Origin: Polynucleobacter sp. HIN5
GTDB taxonomy: Bacteria; Pseudomonadota; Gammaproteobacteria; Burkholderiales; Burkholderiaceae
Length of the DNA: 64,000 nt
Assembly (NCBI RefSeq): GCF_030297555.1
Contig: NZ_AP028136.1
Span: 1,240,001 to 1,304,000, forward strand
Reading direction: 5' to 3'
Made by a program: the position numbers and the translations under genes. Position 1 is the stretch's first letter, and each line of letters begins with the position of its first letter. Shown one piece after another: positions 8,944-17,135 of the stretch. The notes under the pieces are model-generated. The model saw only the letters and a list, made by a program, of their open reading frames with translations. It was not told the DNA's origin and made no database searches.

Positions 8944-9729
8944 TTAAATGCTAGGCACCTGACCGCCATCTACCCGTATTACTGACCCCGTAATGTAGGA
9001 AGCGTTTTGACTCGCCAAGAATGCAGCGGTATCGCCATACTCTTTTGGATCACCATAACGACCTGCGGGAATGGTCTTCAGACTGGCACTAACGACCGCT
9101 TCGTAGGAGATGTTCTCACGCTTGGCACGCGCTTCATCGAGTTGGCGCAAGCGATCAGTGGCCACGCGACCTGGCATGACCACATTGACAGTCACACCAT
9201 CGGCTGCCACCTCGGCAGCCAGGGTTTTGGACCAACCTAGTAACGCGGCACGAAGCGTATTCGAAATCGCTAAATTACGAATCGGCACGATGGCTCCAGA
9301 AGTGGTACTGGTAATAATCCGGCCCCATCGACGCTCACGCATGCCCGGCAGGACCCGATCGGTAATTTTCATGAGAGAGAGCACCATCTCCTGAAAGCTT
9401 TTTTGCCACAACTGTGGATCTTGACCGCTTGCCGTTGTTGGTGGTGGTCCACCAGTGTTATTGATCAAGATATCAATTGGACCCAGTTGGCTCTCAACCG
9501 CTTGAACATGACCATCAATCGCATTGAGATCAGCGAGATCCCAATTTAAGGCGAGCGCCTTGCCGCCAACCGATTCAATCATCTTGACCGTTTGTGCGAG
9601 ACCTTCGGCATTGCGGCCGGTCACCGCAACGTTTGCACCTTCGCGTGCCAACGCGTAGGCCATTGCCTGTCCCAAGCCGCGGCTCGATGCCAGCACTAAC
9701 GCAGTCTTTCCTTTAATTCCTAAATCCAT
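8944..9729 (-). CDS. Atypical short-chain dehydrogenase/reductase (FabG-like)
   Basis: A 261-residue SDR-fold protein. The N-terminal nucleotide loop reads ALVLASSRGLG (residues 10-20) in place of the canonical TGxxxGxG. The NNxG motif is present as NNTGG (90-94), and the active-site Ser region is ITSTTSG (139-145). The YxxxK catalytic pair is absent: residues 156-160 read SNTLR. A recognised subgroup of BKR-like SDRs lacks the perfect tetrad in just this way, so this is probably a real but divergent branch and not a decayed gene. The C-terminus GSVIRVDGGQVPSI is intact. It lies 23 bp after the MCE operon on the same strand. Substrate unknown. Confidence 0.85.
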   Translation of the reverse strand: MDLGIKGKTALVLASSRGLGQAMAYALAREGANVAVTGRNAEGLAQTVKMIESVGGKALALNWDLADLNAIDGHVQAVESQLGPIDILINNTGGPPPTTASGQDPQLWQKSFQEMVLSLMKITDRVLPGMRERRWGRIITSTTSGAIVPIRNLAISNTLRAALLGWSKTLAAEVAADGVTVNVVMPGRVATDRLRQLDEARAKRENISYEAVVSASLKTIPAGRYGDPKEYGDTAAFLASQNASYITGSVIRVDGGQVPSI

Positions 9730-9752
9730 CGTGTATCCCCTTATTCCTTGTT

Positions 9753-10415
9753 TTATTTATTGACTGACTTCGTCTGAGTCAATGGTTTTGGCAGGTTCTT
9801 TGTGCCAGCATCCAAATCGGCTTCAAACCGCTGCAAGATGGTGGCAAACGCTTGCTGCAAACCATTGGCTAGCGTACCTGGATGATTATCCTTTAAAGGA
9901 ACGCGCTGTGTGTAACGGCTATTCATCAAGATGGGGTTTTGCGAGCCCGAGGATAAAACGACCAAATAGAACTCAATGCTAACAACCGCTTCTGCTTGAT
10001 TGCGATAATCCCCATAAAACTCGGTGACATTGATCTGCAGGGTGTAATACGGGAAGAAAGTATTGCTTTGATTAACGGCTGCCTTAAAGATATTGGCATC
10101 GCTAATCCATTGACGCGTCGCACTCCCCACCATCTCCGCTGGATTCGAAATATACCCGTTATAGAAATCCTTCTCATAGCGCTGATCGGATAAGCGATAC
10201 ACCATCGATTTACCATCAAATGGTCCATTGACCGATACCGGCCCCACCTTTAACCAAAAATCGGTATTCGGTTTACGAGGCTCCCCAGTTCGTTTTGGAT
10301 CAATCAACCAAGTGCTGGTTTCAAGATTGGGTCGGGTGGGGGCACAGGCCGCCAAGATGGAAATACTGGTCAACAGCACCAAGGTTTGAGTAACACGACG
10401 CAATGCAATGCTCAT
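9753..10415 (-). CDS. ABC-type transport auxiliary lipoprotein of the MCE system
   Basis: 220 residues from the ATG at 10415, which overlaps the stop of the MlaD-like gene (ATGA). An upstream in-frame start at 10466 would read through that gene and put the signal in the wrong place. The lipoprotein signal is clear: MSIALRRVTQTLVLLTSI followed by the lipobox LAAC, so Cys at about residue 23 is lipidated. The rest fits the ABC_trans_aux family, PqiC-like outer-membrane-facing partners of MCE systems. As last gene of a four-gene operon with permease, ATPase and MCE protein, it probably helps deliver lipid between membranes. Family assignment is by size, lipobox and context. Confidence 0.8.
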   Translation of the reverse strand: MSIALRRVTQTLVLLTSISILAACAPTRPNLETSTWLIDPKRTGEPRKPNTDFWLKVGPVSVNGPFDGKSMVYRLSDQRYEKDFYNGYISNPAEMVGSATRQWISDANIFKAAVNQSNTFFPYYTLQINVTEFYGDYRNQAEAVVSIEFYLVVLSSGSQNPILMNSRYTQRVPLKDNHPGTLANGLQQAFATILQRFEADLDAGTKNLPKPLTQTKSVNK

Positions 10416-11323
10416 TTTTGAACTCCAGTTTGGGGCAAGGTAATGCGTGGTGGGGGCTCTCCCCAAACCATGCTGCTCGGATAACGACTAGCCACTTTGG
10501 CAAAATCATTCAACTGATCGGTAATTTGCTTGAGATTATCGATTGAGGTAATGGTGTCGCCTTGCATGCTCGATAAGGTTTGACGAAGAATCACTGTGGT
10601 CGCAATCACTTCGCGCATTAAGAGCTCCAGCTCTGTCTTATTGGCAACTTCATCGATTCTGCCAAGCAATATATTCAAGCGCTCAACCGATTTAGCAATC
10701 CCGGCATTGTCTTTGCCATCACCACCGATGATGGTGTTGAGATTGGTCAGTAGCACATCAAATTTTTTCTGAGTCTCAGCTAAATTCATCTCGCCCAAGT
10801 TATCCAATACCTTACGAATCCCTGAGAAGAATATGTCAGTCTGGCTGGGTAAAGAATCAATCACCAAATACTCTGGCTTCCAGTTATAGGGTAGAGCCTT
10901 GTAATTGTTCATATCGCGTACGTAATCAAGTTCGACGTAATTCACCCCGGTAATGCCCTGACTTTTCACTCGAGCGCGCAAGTCTTTGGGTAATTTTTTA
11001 TCGGGTCCCAATAATTCATTCTCATCGCCATCAATTTGCATTCGAACCACGACATATTCTTTGCGCTTAGGAAAGGGTTCATTGGATTCATACAAGCTTC
11101 CTGATAAACCAATAAAGGTCACCTGCCCCACTTTCACCCCCCGAAAACGTACTGGTGCCCCCACATCCAATCCCGTAATCGATTGCTCAATATAAGTCTC
11201 TGCCATCGTTGTTTTCTTAAACAGTTGACCGGTTCCAAACACCAGAACCAACGCAAGAATGGCAGCAAAGCCCGCAAACACAAATAATCCCAAGCGAAAG
11301 TAATTTGGATTTGATTGACTCAT
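10412..11323 (-). CDS. MCE (MlaD-family) substrate-binding protein
   Basis: 303 residues. It has an N-terminal membrane anchor (about residues 10-30, LFVFAGFAAILALVLVFG). The MCE domain follows at about residues 40-130, with the signature SITGLDVGAPVRFRGVKVG and later KSQGITGVNYVELDY. The rest is a predicted helical region that in homologues forms the oligomeric tunnel. MCE proteins carry hydrophobic lipids across the periplasm for an ABC importer or exporter. Its start overlaps the ATPase stop by four bases, and its stop overlaps the lipoprotein start. Single MCE domain plus long C-terminal helices is the usual MlaD/Ttg2C-like form. Confidence 0.9.
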   Translation of the reverse strand: MSQSNPNYFRLGLFVFAGFAAILALVLVFGTGQLFKKTTMAETYIEQSITGLDVGAPVRFRGVKVGQVTFIGLSGSLYESNEPFPKRKEYVVVRMQIDGDENELLGPDKKLPKDLRARVKSQGITGVNYVELDYVRDMNNYKALPYNWKPEYLVIDSLPSQTDIFFSGIRKVLDNLGEMNLAETQKKFDVLLTNLNTIIGGDGKDNAGIAKSVERLNILLGRIDEVANKTELELLMREVIATTVILRQTLSSMQGDTITSIDNLKQITDQLNDFAKVASRYPSSMVWGEPPPRITLPQTGVQK

Positions 11324-12075
11324 GCTGCTTCCTTCGACATAACGCGATTAAAAAATTGATGCACTTTAGGATCGGTACTGGTATCTCGTAAGACCCGAGG
11401 ATCGCCCTGCGCAATAATACTTTTTGTATCTTTGTCTAGCATAATCACCCGATCCCCAATTGCATAAATACTAGCTAACTCGTGTGACACGATCACAAAC
11501 GTGATACCCAAATTTTTTGCCAAATCGAGGATGGTCTGATCTAAATCAGCGGATGTAATCGGGTCAAGGCCAGCGGACGGTTCATCTAGAAACAAAATTT
11601 TCGGGTCTAAGGCCATCGCGCGCGCGATCGCCGCACGCTTTTGCATCCCTCCACTAATCTCGCTTGGCATATAGTTGGCATACGGTAGTAAGCCCACCAG
11701 ATCCAATTTGCAACGCGCTAACAGATCCATCTCATCATCACTGAGTTCGGTGTACTCCTCCATAAAGAGTCGAACGTTTTCAAGGAGGGTCATCGAACCA
11801 AATAATGCACCCTGCTGATACATCACCCCAAAATGCGTCATGATGTCTTGGCGTTCCTGACCAATCGCCTGGGTAATGTTCATGCCCTCAATCCAAACAT
11901 CGCCTGCAAGGGGTTGATAGAGCCCGAAGAGATTTTTAAGTAAGCTCGACTTACCACAACCAGATCCACCAAGAATAATAAAGATCTCGCCATCGGCTAC
12001 CGAGAAATTGAGGTTCTGTAACAGTACTTTGCTGCCATAACCGACGGTTAGATTTTTGACCTCAATTGGATTCAT
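11320..12075 (-). CDS. ABC transporter ATP-binding protein (MlaF-like)
   Basis: 251 residues forming a complete ABC ATPase. Walker A is GGSGCGKSS (about residues 36-44), the signature loop is ISGGMQKRAAIARAM, Walker B is KILFLDEPSAGLDP and the switch His lies in VIVSHELAS. The SGGMQKR signature with K/R is characteristic of the MlaF/Ttg2A group serving MCE transporters. Its ATG overlaps the permease stop by one base and its stop overlaps the MlaD-like start, so the complex is made from one coupled message. It energises lipid movement at the inner membrane. Confidence 0.93.
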   Translation of the reverse strand: MNPIEVKNLTVGYGSKVLLQNLNFSVADGEIFIILGGSGCGKSSLLKNLFGLYQPLAGDVWIEGMNITQAIGQERQDIMTHFGVMYQQGALFGSMTLLENVRLFMEEYTELSDDEMDLLARCKLDLVGLLPYANYMPSEISGGMQKRAAIARAMALDPKILFLDEPSAGLDPITSADLDQTILDLAKNLGITFVIVSHELASIYAIGDRVIMLDKDTKSIIAQGDPRVLRDTSTDPKVHQFFNRVMSKEAA

Positions 12076-13232
12076 TAGAAACCTGTTCGATACGAGACAT
12101 AGGCAAAAATACCATCCACCACCGTAATCATCACAATGCTACTTACTACCGCTCGGGTGGTCGAAATACCTACTGCTGCTGCTCCAGTGCCCGTTTGCAT
12201 ACCCCGCAAACAGCCCACACTCGCAACCACGACGCCAAATAGGGTGGCTTTCGTTAATCCAGAAAAAATATCCTCAAGTACCACGGTATTTAAGACGCCC
12301 TCATAGAAGTTCACTAAGGGTACGCCATAGATCATCATCGTGAGTGAGGATGAAAAGACGCTCACCAGGTCGGCATAAATGGTCAAGATGGGTGCCACCA
12401 CCAAACCCGCTAAGACCCGGGGTAGAACCAAAAAACGAATGGGGTTTAATCCAGCAGTTACAAGGGCATCCACTTCACTATTGACGGTCATGGTACCGAT
12501 TTCAGCTGCAAATGCGGCAGACGATCGTCCTGCTAATAGGATGGCAGTAATGAGGGGCCCCAACTCCCGAAAGATCCCTAAGGAAACAAGCGGGCCGACA
12601 AAGGTAATGGCTCCAAACTTTTCCATGCCGATGGCTGACTGAAAGGACAAAATCACACCAATCAGAAATGCCACCAAGCCAACAATTGGCATCGCAGCGA
12701 GACCCGCTTGCACAGCAACGCTGGCAAAATCTTGCCAACGGACTTTCAGGGGGTTGCGTGCAGCCCAAGCGAGTTCGCTAGCAACCTGACCGGTAAAAAA
12801 GATAATGCCCCGGATATCGTTCCAAAATAAGATCACTGCCTTGCCAGTTTTAACCAGCATCCCCTCATCGGGAACCGCATCTTCCTTTGGAAATAATTTT
12901 TCAAACGGTGCAAAGCGTTTTAATTGATTTTGATGGGTAGTACTAAATCCTTGCAGTTCGGTTGTTCCACCATTTAGTGCTTGGGCATGTTGCAGATCGA
13001 TGATAAATGCCAGGCCTGCACCATCAATGTAATCAATGGCTGCACCATTAATTTGTAGCGTTTTGTTCTCACGCCCCTGCCCCAACCATTGCATTTGACG
13101 ATCTCGAACGTCTTGCCAGGTTTGGCCCAAGGTATCGGCACTGATGCGACCGGACAGGGTGACATAAGCAGTCAGCCCGGATACTTGCCAGTTTGCAACT
13201 GGGGCTTGTGAAGTGGTGGTGAAAGAAGCCAT
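12075..13232 (-). CDS. MlaE-family permease with fused N-terminal STAS-like domain
   Basis: 385 residues. The first 120 or so form a STAS-like domain (LTAYVTLSGRISADTL, then INGAAIDYIDGAGLAFIIDL). The rest is an MlaE permease domain with five or six membrane helices, including FLIGVILSFQSAIGMEKFG, the GREL-like segment FRELGPLITAILLAGRSSAAFAAEIGTM and a GMQTGTGAAAVG loop. In the E. coli Mla system the STAS partner MlaB is a separate gene; here it is fused. It is the first gene of the operon, with its start divergent from tRNA-Arg and greB across a short region. The transported lipid is unknown. Confidence 0.9.
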   Translation of the reverse strand: MASFTTTSQAPVANWQVSGLTAYVTLSGRISADTLGQTWQDVRDRQMQWLGQGRENKTLQINGAAIDYIDGAGLAFIIDLQHAQALNGGTTELQGFSTTHQNQLKRFAPFEKLFPKEDAVPDEGMLVKTGKAVILFWNDIRGIIFFTGQVASELAWAARNPLKVRWQDFASVAVQAGLAAMPIVGLVAFLIGVILSFQSAIGMEKFGAITFVGPLVSLGIFRELGPLITAILLAGRSSAAFAAEIGTMTVNSEVDALVTAGLNPIRFLVLPRVLAGLVVAPILTIYADLVSVFSSSLTMMIYGVPLVNFYEGVLNTVVLEDIFSGLTKATLFGVVVASVGCLRGMQTGTGAAAVGISTTRAVVSSIVMITVVDGIFAYVSYRTGF

Positions 13233-13271
13233 ATTCTGACTATTAAAGCAAAGAATCGTGACTTAGAAACA

Positions 13272-13290
13272 ATTTGCCGCTGGGGCAAAT
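13272..13290 (-). terminator. Possible terminator hairpin after tRNA-Arg
   Basis: A 7-bp perfect inverted repeat, ATTTGCC (13272-13278) and GGCAAAT (13284-13290), lies ten bases beyond the CCA end of tRNA-Arg. On the minus strand the hairpin is followed by TTGTTTCT, a modest U-rich tail. It probably ends the tRNA transcript before the permease operon, though partial read-through would feed that operon. Confidence 0.45.
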
Positions 13291-13299
13291 CTTGGAATA

Positions 13300-13376
13300 T
13301 GGCGCGGCTGGCAGGATTCGAACCCACGACCCCTTGGTTCGTAGCCAAGTACTCTATCCAACTGAGCTACAGCCGC
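13300..13376 (-). tRNA. tRNA-Arg (ACG anticodon)
   Basis: The minus strand folds as a full tRNA. The acceptor arm GCGGCTG pairs with CAGCCGC, the D arm contains AGCTCAGTTGG, the anticodon stem CTTGG/CCAAG closes the loop CTACGAA giving anticodon ACG, and the T arm contains GTTCGAATC. The discriminator is G and the CCA end is encoded (13300-13302). ACG is read as ICG after deamination and decodes CGU, CGC and CGA. Confidence 0.97.
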
Positions 13377-13386
13377 ATCAGGCAGA

Positions 13387-13392
13387 ATTATG
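13387..13392 (-). promoter_or_regulatory. Putative -10 box of tRNA-Arg
   Basis: CATAAT on the minus strand, ten bases upstream of the tRNA 5' end. The other four tRNA genes in the window have a similar box 10-14 bases upstream. No good -35 hexamer is visible. The box lies between tRNA-Arg and greB, ending two bases before the greB ATG, so any -35 contact would fall inside greB. Confidence 0.5.
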
Positions 13393-13394
13393 CC

Positions 13395-13889
13395 ATGGAT
13401 ACGAAGAACTACATCACACCTGCTGGGCATGAGGCTCTAAAAACCGAGCTTTTGCAGCTTTTGGACCATGAGCGTCCTGAAATTGTGCAGGTGGTGCATT
13501 GGGCGGCATCCAATGGAGACCGCTCAGAAAATGGCGATTACATCTACGGTAAGAAACGTTTGCGTGAGATCGATCGGCGCATTCGCTTCCTAAATCAACG
13601 CCTTGAGAATGCTGTTGTGGTCAATAACCAAGAACGCATTGCAAATGGCGGTGATCCGGAACAGATTTTCTTTGGGGCAACGGTTTTTTATAGTGATAGC
13701 GATGGGGTTGATACCCAAATTCGGATTGTTGGCGTCGATGAAGTTGATCTTGAAAAAGGTTATGTGAGCTGGATCTCACCAATTGCTAAAGCATTAATCA
13801 AAGCCAAGGTAGGTGATACGGTCCGTATTCAAACACCAGCGGGTGCCAAAGAAATTGATATTCTGGATGTGCGTTACGAAGACTGCTAA
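13395..13889 (+). CDS. greB: Transcription elongation factor GreB
   Basis: Rescues backtracked RNA polymerase by stimulating cleavage of the 3' end of the RNA. I start it at ATG 13395 (164 residues, MDTKNYITPAGHEALKTEL), because earlier in-frame codons lie inside tRNA-Arg. The N-terminal coiled coil holds the tip motif GDRSENGDYIYGKKRLREID with its two acidic catalytic residues. The C-terminal FKBP-like domain carries ISPIAKALIKAKVGD. The DYIYGKKRLREIDRRIRFL segment and SPIAKAL favour GreB over GreA. Only 18 bases separate the ATG from the oppositely oriented tRNA-Arg. The gene ends convergently, overlapping the spoT stop by four bases. Confidence 0.93.
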   Translation: MDTKNYITPAGHEALKTELLQLLDHERPEIVQVVHWAASNGDRSENGDYIYGKKRLREIDRRIRFLNQRLENAVVVNNQERIANGGDPEQIFFGATVFYSDSDGVDTQIRIVGVDEVDLEKGYVSWISPIAKALIKAKVGDTVRIQTPAGAKEIDILDVRYEDC

Positions 13890-16228
13890 ACGCTTTTATT
13901 ACGGATTACCCGAAACACATCAGCATTCGCGCGCAAGCCCCGCAATACGCGCGAGAGGTGCAACCGGTTTAGCACCTGAATCGTAAAGCGCATCGTCACC
14001 GAGTCTTCTTTGTATTTATCGTCCATTGAGACATTGAGGATGTTGGAGTCAGCTGAGGTAATCGAACTGGCAACACGTGCCAGCACCCCTTTTCCTTGCT
14101 TGGTATCGACCGTAATGGCCACATCAAACTCTCGGTTGGTATCCTTACTCCATTGCACACCAACCCACTTATCACTATCTTTGGACAGCATGCGATGAGC
14201 GACCTTGCAGTCCTGAGTGTGGATTTGTAAACCCTCACCCTTACCAAGGTAGGCCATGATGTCATCACCCGGAATCGGGTGACAGCAGCTTTGAAAACTC
14301 ACGGACATGCCCTCACGCCCATCGACCACCAGAGATTGTGTTTGTGTCTCTTGATCTGAGCTACCCCAATCATTTGAGCCCAAGCGCATTTGCTCAGCCC
14401 CGCCATCTTCACCAATCAGAATCTTTAGACGGGTAGCCAACTCGGCAGCAGTACGTCGACCCAGCACAATATTGACGCAGACCTCCTCACGCGATTTATC
14501 ACCCGTCCAATGGAGTAACTTTTCCCAAATCTCGGGGGTGAGGAGCCCCGCATCAACGCCTTGCTGTCGCAGCGCGCTCGCCAATAAACGTTCGCCCAAT
14601 TGCAGTGCCTCGGCATAGTGCTTGGTCTTTAATGAATGTCGGATGGCCGCACGGGCTTTACCGGTGCGTACAAACTCCAACCACCCTGGATTGGGCTGCG
14701 AGGATGTAGAGTTGATCACTTCCACAATATCCCCATTTTTGAGTTCGGTGCGCAGTGGCAATTGCAAATTATTGATCTTGACCGCCACGCAGGTATTACC
14801 AAGATCACTATGAATCGAGTAAGCAAAGTCGAGGGCGGTCGCGCCCCGTGGCAAGGCACGTATTTGTCCTTTCGGGGTAAACACATAAACAGCGTCGGGG
14901 AATAAATCAATCTTGACGTGCTCTAAAAATTCTTGCGAGTCACCGCTGTTATCCTGAATATCAACCAAGGACTGTAACCATTGGTGAGCGCGGTTTTGCA
15001 CTTCACTCAGTTCGGGTGAGCCCTCTTTATAGGCCCAATGGGCTGCTACTCCAGACTCAGCTACAGCATGCATATCCGCTGTACGCACCTGAAACTCCAC
15101 CGGCACTCCGGATGGGCCTACTAGGGTAGTGTGCAAGGACTGGTAGCCATTGAGTTTAGGAATCGAGATGTAATCCTTGAACTTCCCAGGCATGGGCTTA
15201 TAGATGGAGTGCAAAATACCAAGGGCCCGGTAGCATTCATCCACGGTTCGTACCGTGACTCGGAAAGCATAAACATCTAAGACCTGCGAGAAGCTCAAAT
15301 GCTTACTACGCATTTTGTTGTAGATACTGAATAAGGTTTTCTCACGACCCTGCAAATCAACCTCAATGCCAGCCTTGGCAAATTGCATCCGCACCGCATC
15401 CAGTATCTTGTCCACCATCTCGCGGCGATTGCCCCGCGCCTTCTTCACTGCTTTTTCAATGGCCCGAAAGCGCATGGGCATCGAGTGTTTAAAGCTAATG
15501 TCTTGCAAATCACGGTAGATTAAGTTGAGTCCCAGACGGTGTGCGATCGGGGCGTAGATTTCCATGGTCTCCAATGCAACCCGGCGCCGTTTTTCAATCG
15601 GTACCGCATCAAGGGTATGCATATTGTGGGTTCGGTCAGCTAACTTGACCAAGATGACCCGCACATCACGGGCCATGGCCATAAACATTTTCCGAAAGCT
15701 CTCGGCTTGGGCCTCAGCATGACTCTGGAACTCTAATTTATCGAGTTTGGTTAAGCCCTCAACCAGCTCAGCCACCTTCGCGCCAAACTGATTCACGAGG
15801 TCAGTCTGGGTGCAACCAGAATCCTCAATCACATCGTGTAGCAAAGCGGCCATGATACTTTGGGCATCTAAGCGCCAGGTTGCACAGAGCTCAGCGACCG
15901 AGACCGGATGGCTAATGTAAGGCTCCCCGCTATGGCGATATTGGCCCAAGTGCGCCGCATCCGCAAACTGAAAGGCTCTCTTAATTTGGTTAATTTCCTC
16001 GGGCTTCAAATACTGAAGCTTCTCGGTCAAGCTCGCAATCGATACAACCTGTTGCTTAGGCGGTAAGGTCGGTTGCGAGGTGGGGCCAAAGAGATGGCGG
16101 CTGGATTGCTCCAGTAGGGATGCAATCACGCTTTGAGCGGGATTGGCGCTTGGTAAAGACTTGCTTGTGCGTGTCTGGCTAGACGAGACTTCGTCTAGCG
16201 AACCCGTTGTGGTGACTGTTGACGCCAC
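13886..16228 (-). CDS. spoT: RelA/SpoT bifunctional (p)ppGpp synthetase/hydrolase
   Basis: Makes and degrades the stringent-response alarmones. About 65 poorly conserved N-terminal residues precede the HD hydrolase domain, which shows HSGEPYISHPVSV and HDVIEDSG plus the catalytic LADRTHNM. The synthetase domain follows (YRALGILHSIYKPMPGKFKDYI, then LNGYQSLHTTL), then TGS (VFTPKGQIRALPRGATALDFAYSIH), a zinc-finger/helical region (SCCHPIPGDDI) and a C-terminal ACT domain. An intact HD motif indicates a SpoT-type enzyme. The GTG at 16228 has a GAGGG site seven bases upstream; GTG 16129 is an alternative giving a length closer to homologues. It lies downstream of rpoZ, as in many proteobacteria. 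Confidence 0.95.
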   Translation of the reverse strand: MASTVTTTGSLDEVSSSQTRTSKSLPSANPAQSVIASLLEQSSRHLFGPTSQPTLPPKQQVVSIASLTEKLQYLKPEEINQIKRAFQFADAAHLGQYRHSGEPYISHPVSVAELCATWRLDAQSIMAALLHDVIEDSGCTQTDLVNQFGAKVAELVEGLTKLDKLEFQSHAEAQAESFRKMFMAMARDVRVILVKLADRTHNMHTLDAVPIEKRRRVALETMEIYAPIAHRLGLNLIYRDLQDISFKHSMPMRFRAIEKAVKKARGNRREMVDKILDAVRMQFAKAGIEVDLQGREKTLFSIYNKMRSKHLSFSQVLDVYAFRVTVRTVDECYRALGILHSIYKPMPGKFKDYISIPKLNGYQSLHTTLVGPSGVPVEFQVRTADMHAVAESGVAAHWAYKEGSPELSEVQNRAHQWLQSLVDIQDNSGDSQEFLEHVKIDLFPDAVYVFTPKGQIRALPRGATALDFAYSIHSDLGNTCVAVKINNLQLPLRTELKNGDIVEVINSTSSQPNPGWLEFVRTGKARAAIRHSLKTKHYAEALQLGERLLASALRQQGVDAGLLTPEIWEKLLHWTGDKSREEVCVNIVLGRRTAAELATRLKILIGEDGGAEQMRLGSNDWGSSDQETQTQSLVVDGREGMSVSFQSCCHPIPGDDIMAYLGKGEGLQIHTQDCKVAHRMLSKDSDKWVGVQWSKDTNREFDVAITVDTKQGKGVLARVASSITSADSNILNVSMDDKYKEDSVTMRFTIQVLNRLHLSRVLRGLRANADVFRVIRNKSV
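16178..16199 (-). repeat. Perfect 9-bp hairpin near the spoT start
   Basis: GCTAGACGA (16178-16186) and TCGTCTAGC (16191-16199) form a perfect stem with a four-base loop. It lies 29 bases inside spoT if translation begins at GTG 16228, or in the leader if it begins at GTG 16129. Such a stem near the ribosome-entry region could affect translation. No T-tract follows, so it is not an intrinsic terminator. Confidence 0.6.
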
Positions 16229-16243
16229 AGCGGGACCCTCGGA

Positions 16244-16447
16244 TTAGAGAGGTACTTTGGTCAGCATATCCCGATCGGTTACCCCAACAGCAATCTCACG
16301 CAATGCAACGACGGTTGCCTTATCTTTTGCGTCGACTCGGGCTGCGTGACCCTGAACCAATTGGCGGGCGCGATAGGTGCCTGCAAGGACCAACTCAAAA
16401 CGATTGGGAATGGTTTTTAAGCAATCTTCTACAGTAATACGGGCCAT
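16244..16447 (-). CDS. rpoZ: RNA polymerase omega subunit
   Basis: 67 residues matching the whole omega protein: [30 protein letters not shown] at the N-terminus, which wraps the beta-prime C-terminus, followed by [15 protein letters not shown]. Omega helps assemble RNA polymerase and forms part of a (p)ppGpp binding site, and the gene sits directly upstream of spoT as in many Proteobacteria. It follows gmk by 52 bp. Slightly shorter than E. coli omega (91) because the variable C-terminal tail is short. Confidence 0.96.
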   Translation of the reverse strand: MARITVEDCLKTIPNRFELVLAGTYRARQLVQGHAARVDAKDKATVVALREIAVGVTDRDMLTKVPL

Positions 16448-16499
16448 TCTGAACTCACTTATTTAGATTAATACCGATAGGATACCCGATGACTGCCGA

Positions 16500-17135
16500 T
16501 CATGCCCCAAGACGCTTGACCAAGGCTGGGTATCGGGCCATCATCGGCCCCGTCCGCAACCGGCTGGCAGCCACAATCGCCTGCAGGTCTCTTAGGGCGT
16601 CTGCAAAGACCTCATTAATCACGATGAAGTCGGCCTCATGGGCGTGTTGCAACTCAATGTGGGCGGCTGCGACACGTTTTGCAATCGTGAGCTCGTCATC
16701 CTGGCCCCGTTTATGTAAACGCTCCTCAAGAGCCTCAATCGATGGCGGGAAGATAAATACCCAAATCGCCTGGGGGATTAGCTTACGAATTTGCTGAGCA
16801 CCCTGCCAGTCGATTTCCAGAATCACATCCTGGCCTTGTTGCATTTGGCCCTCAATCCAGGAACGCGAAGTGCCATAGAGATTACCGTGCACTTGCGCAG
16901 ACTCCAGAAAATCACCGGCGGCCTGTTTAGCCAAAAATGCCTCTTTTGTAATGAAGGAGTAATCACGGCCATCTAGCTCACCGGCGCGCGGTGCACGCGT
17001 GGTACACGACAGCGATAGTTGTAAGCGATGATCGGACTCGAGTAGCGCATTCACTAAAGAGGATTTGCCAGCCCCCGAAGGAGCCACGATCATCCACATA
17101 CTGCCCTGGTAGGTATTTGGAGCACTCATCGTCAT
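16500..17135 (-). CDS. gmk: Guanylate kinase
   Basis: Phosphorylates GMP to GDP with ATP. The P-loop APSGAGKSSLVNALL lies near residues 18-32, the GMP-binding segment is SCTTRAPRAGELDGRDYSFIT, and the acidic DVILEIDWQGAQQI motif and lid VFIFPPSIEALEERLHKRG are present. Length 211 matches the family. Two starts are possible, ATG 17135 (overlapping the yicC stop by one base) and ATG 17129. Gmk supplies the substrate branch that SpoT turns into alarmone, and is co-oriented with rpoZ and spoT. Confidence 0.96.
   Translation of the reverse strand: MTMSAPNTYQGSMWMIVAPSGAGKSSLVNALLESDHRLQLSLSCTTRAPRAGELDGRDYSFITKEAFLAKQAAGDFLESAQVHGNLYGTSRSWIEGQMQQGQDVILEIDWQGAQQIRKLIPQAIWVFIFPPSIEALEERLHKRGQDDELTIAKRVAAAHIELQHAHEADFIVINEVFADALRDLQAIVAASRLRTGPMMARYPALVKRLGA

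Noticed and set aside
10412..10466. Longer start for the MCE lipoprotein at 10466
   Set aside because: It would overlap the MlaD-like gene and bury the signal peptide; ATG 10415 gives a normal lipoprotein signal.
13299..13394. Extended greB start reading through tRNA-Arg
   Set aside because: The extra codons are antisense tRNA sequence; GreB homology begins at ATG 13395.
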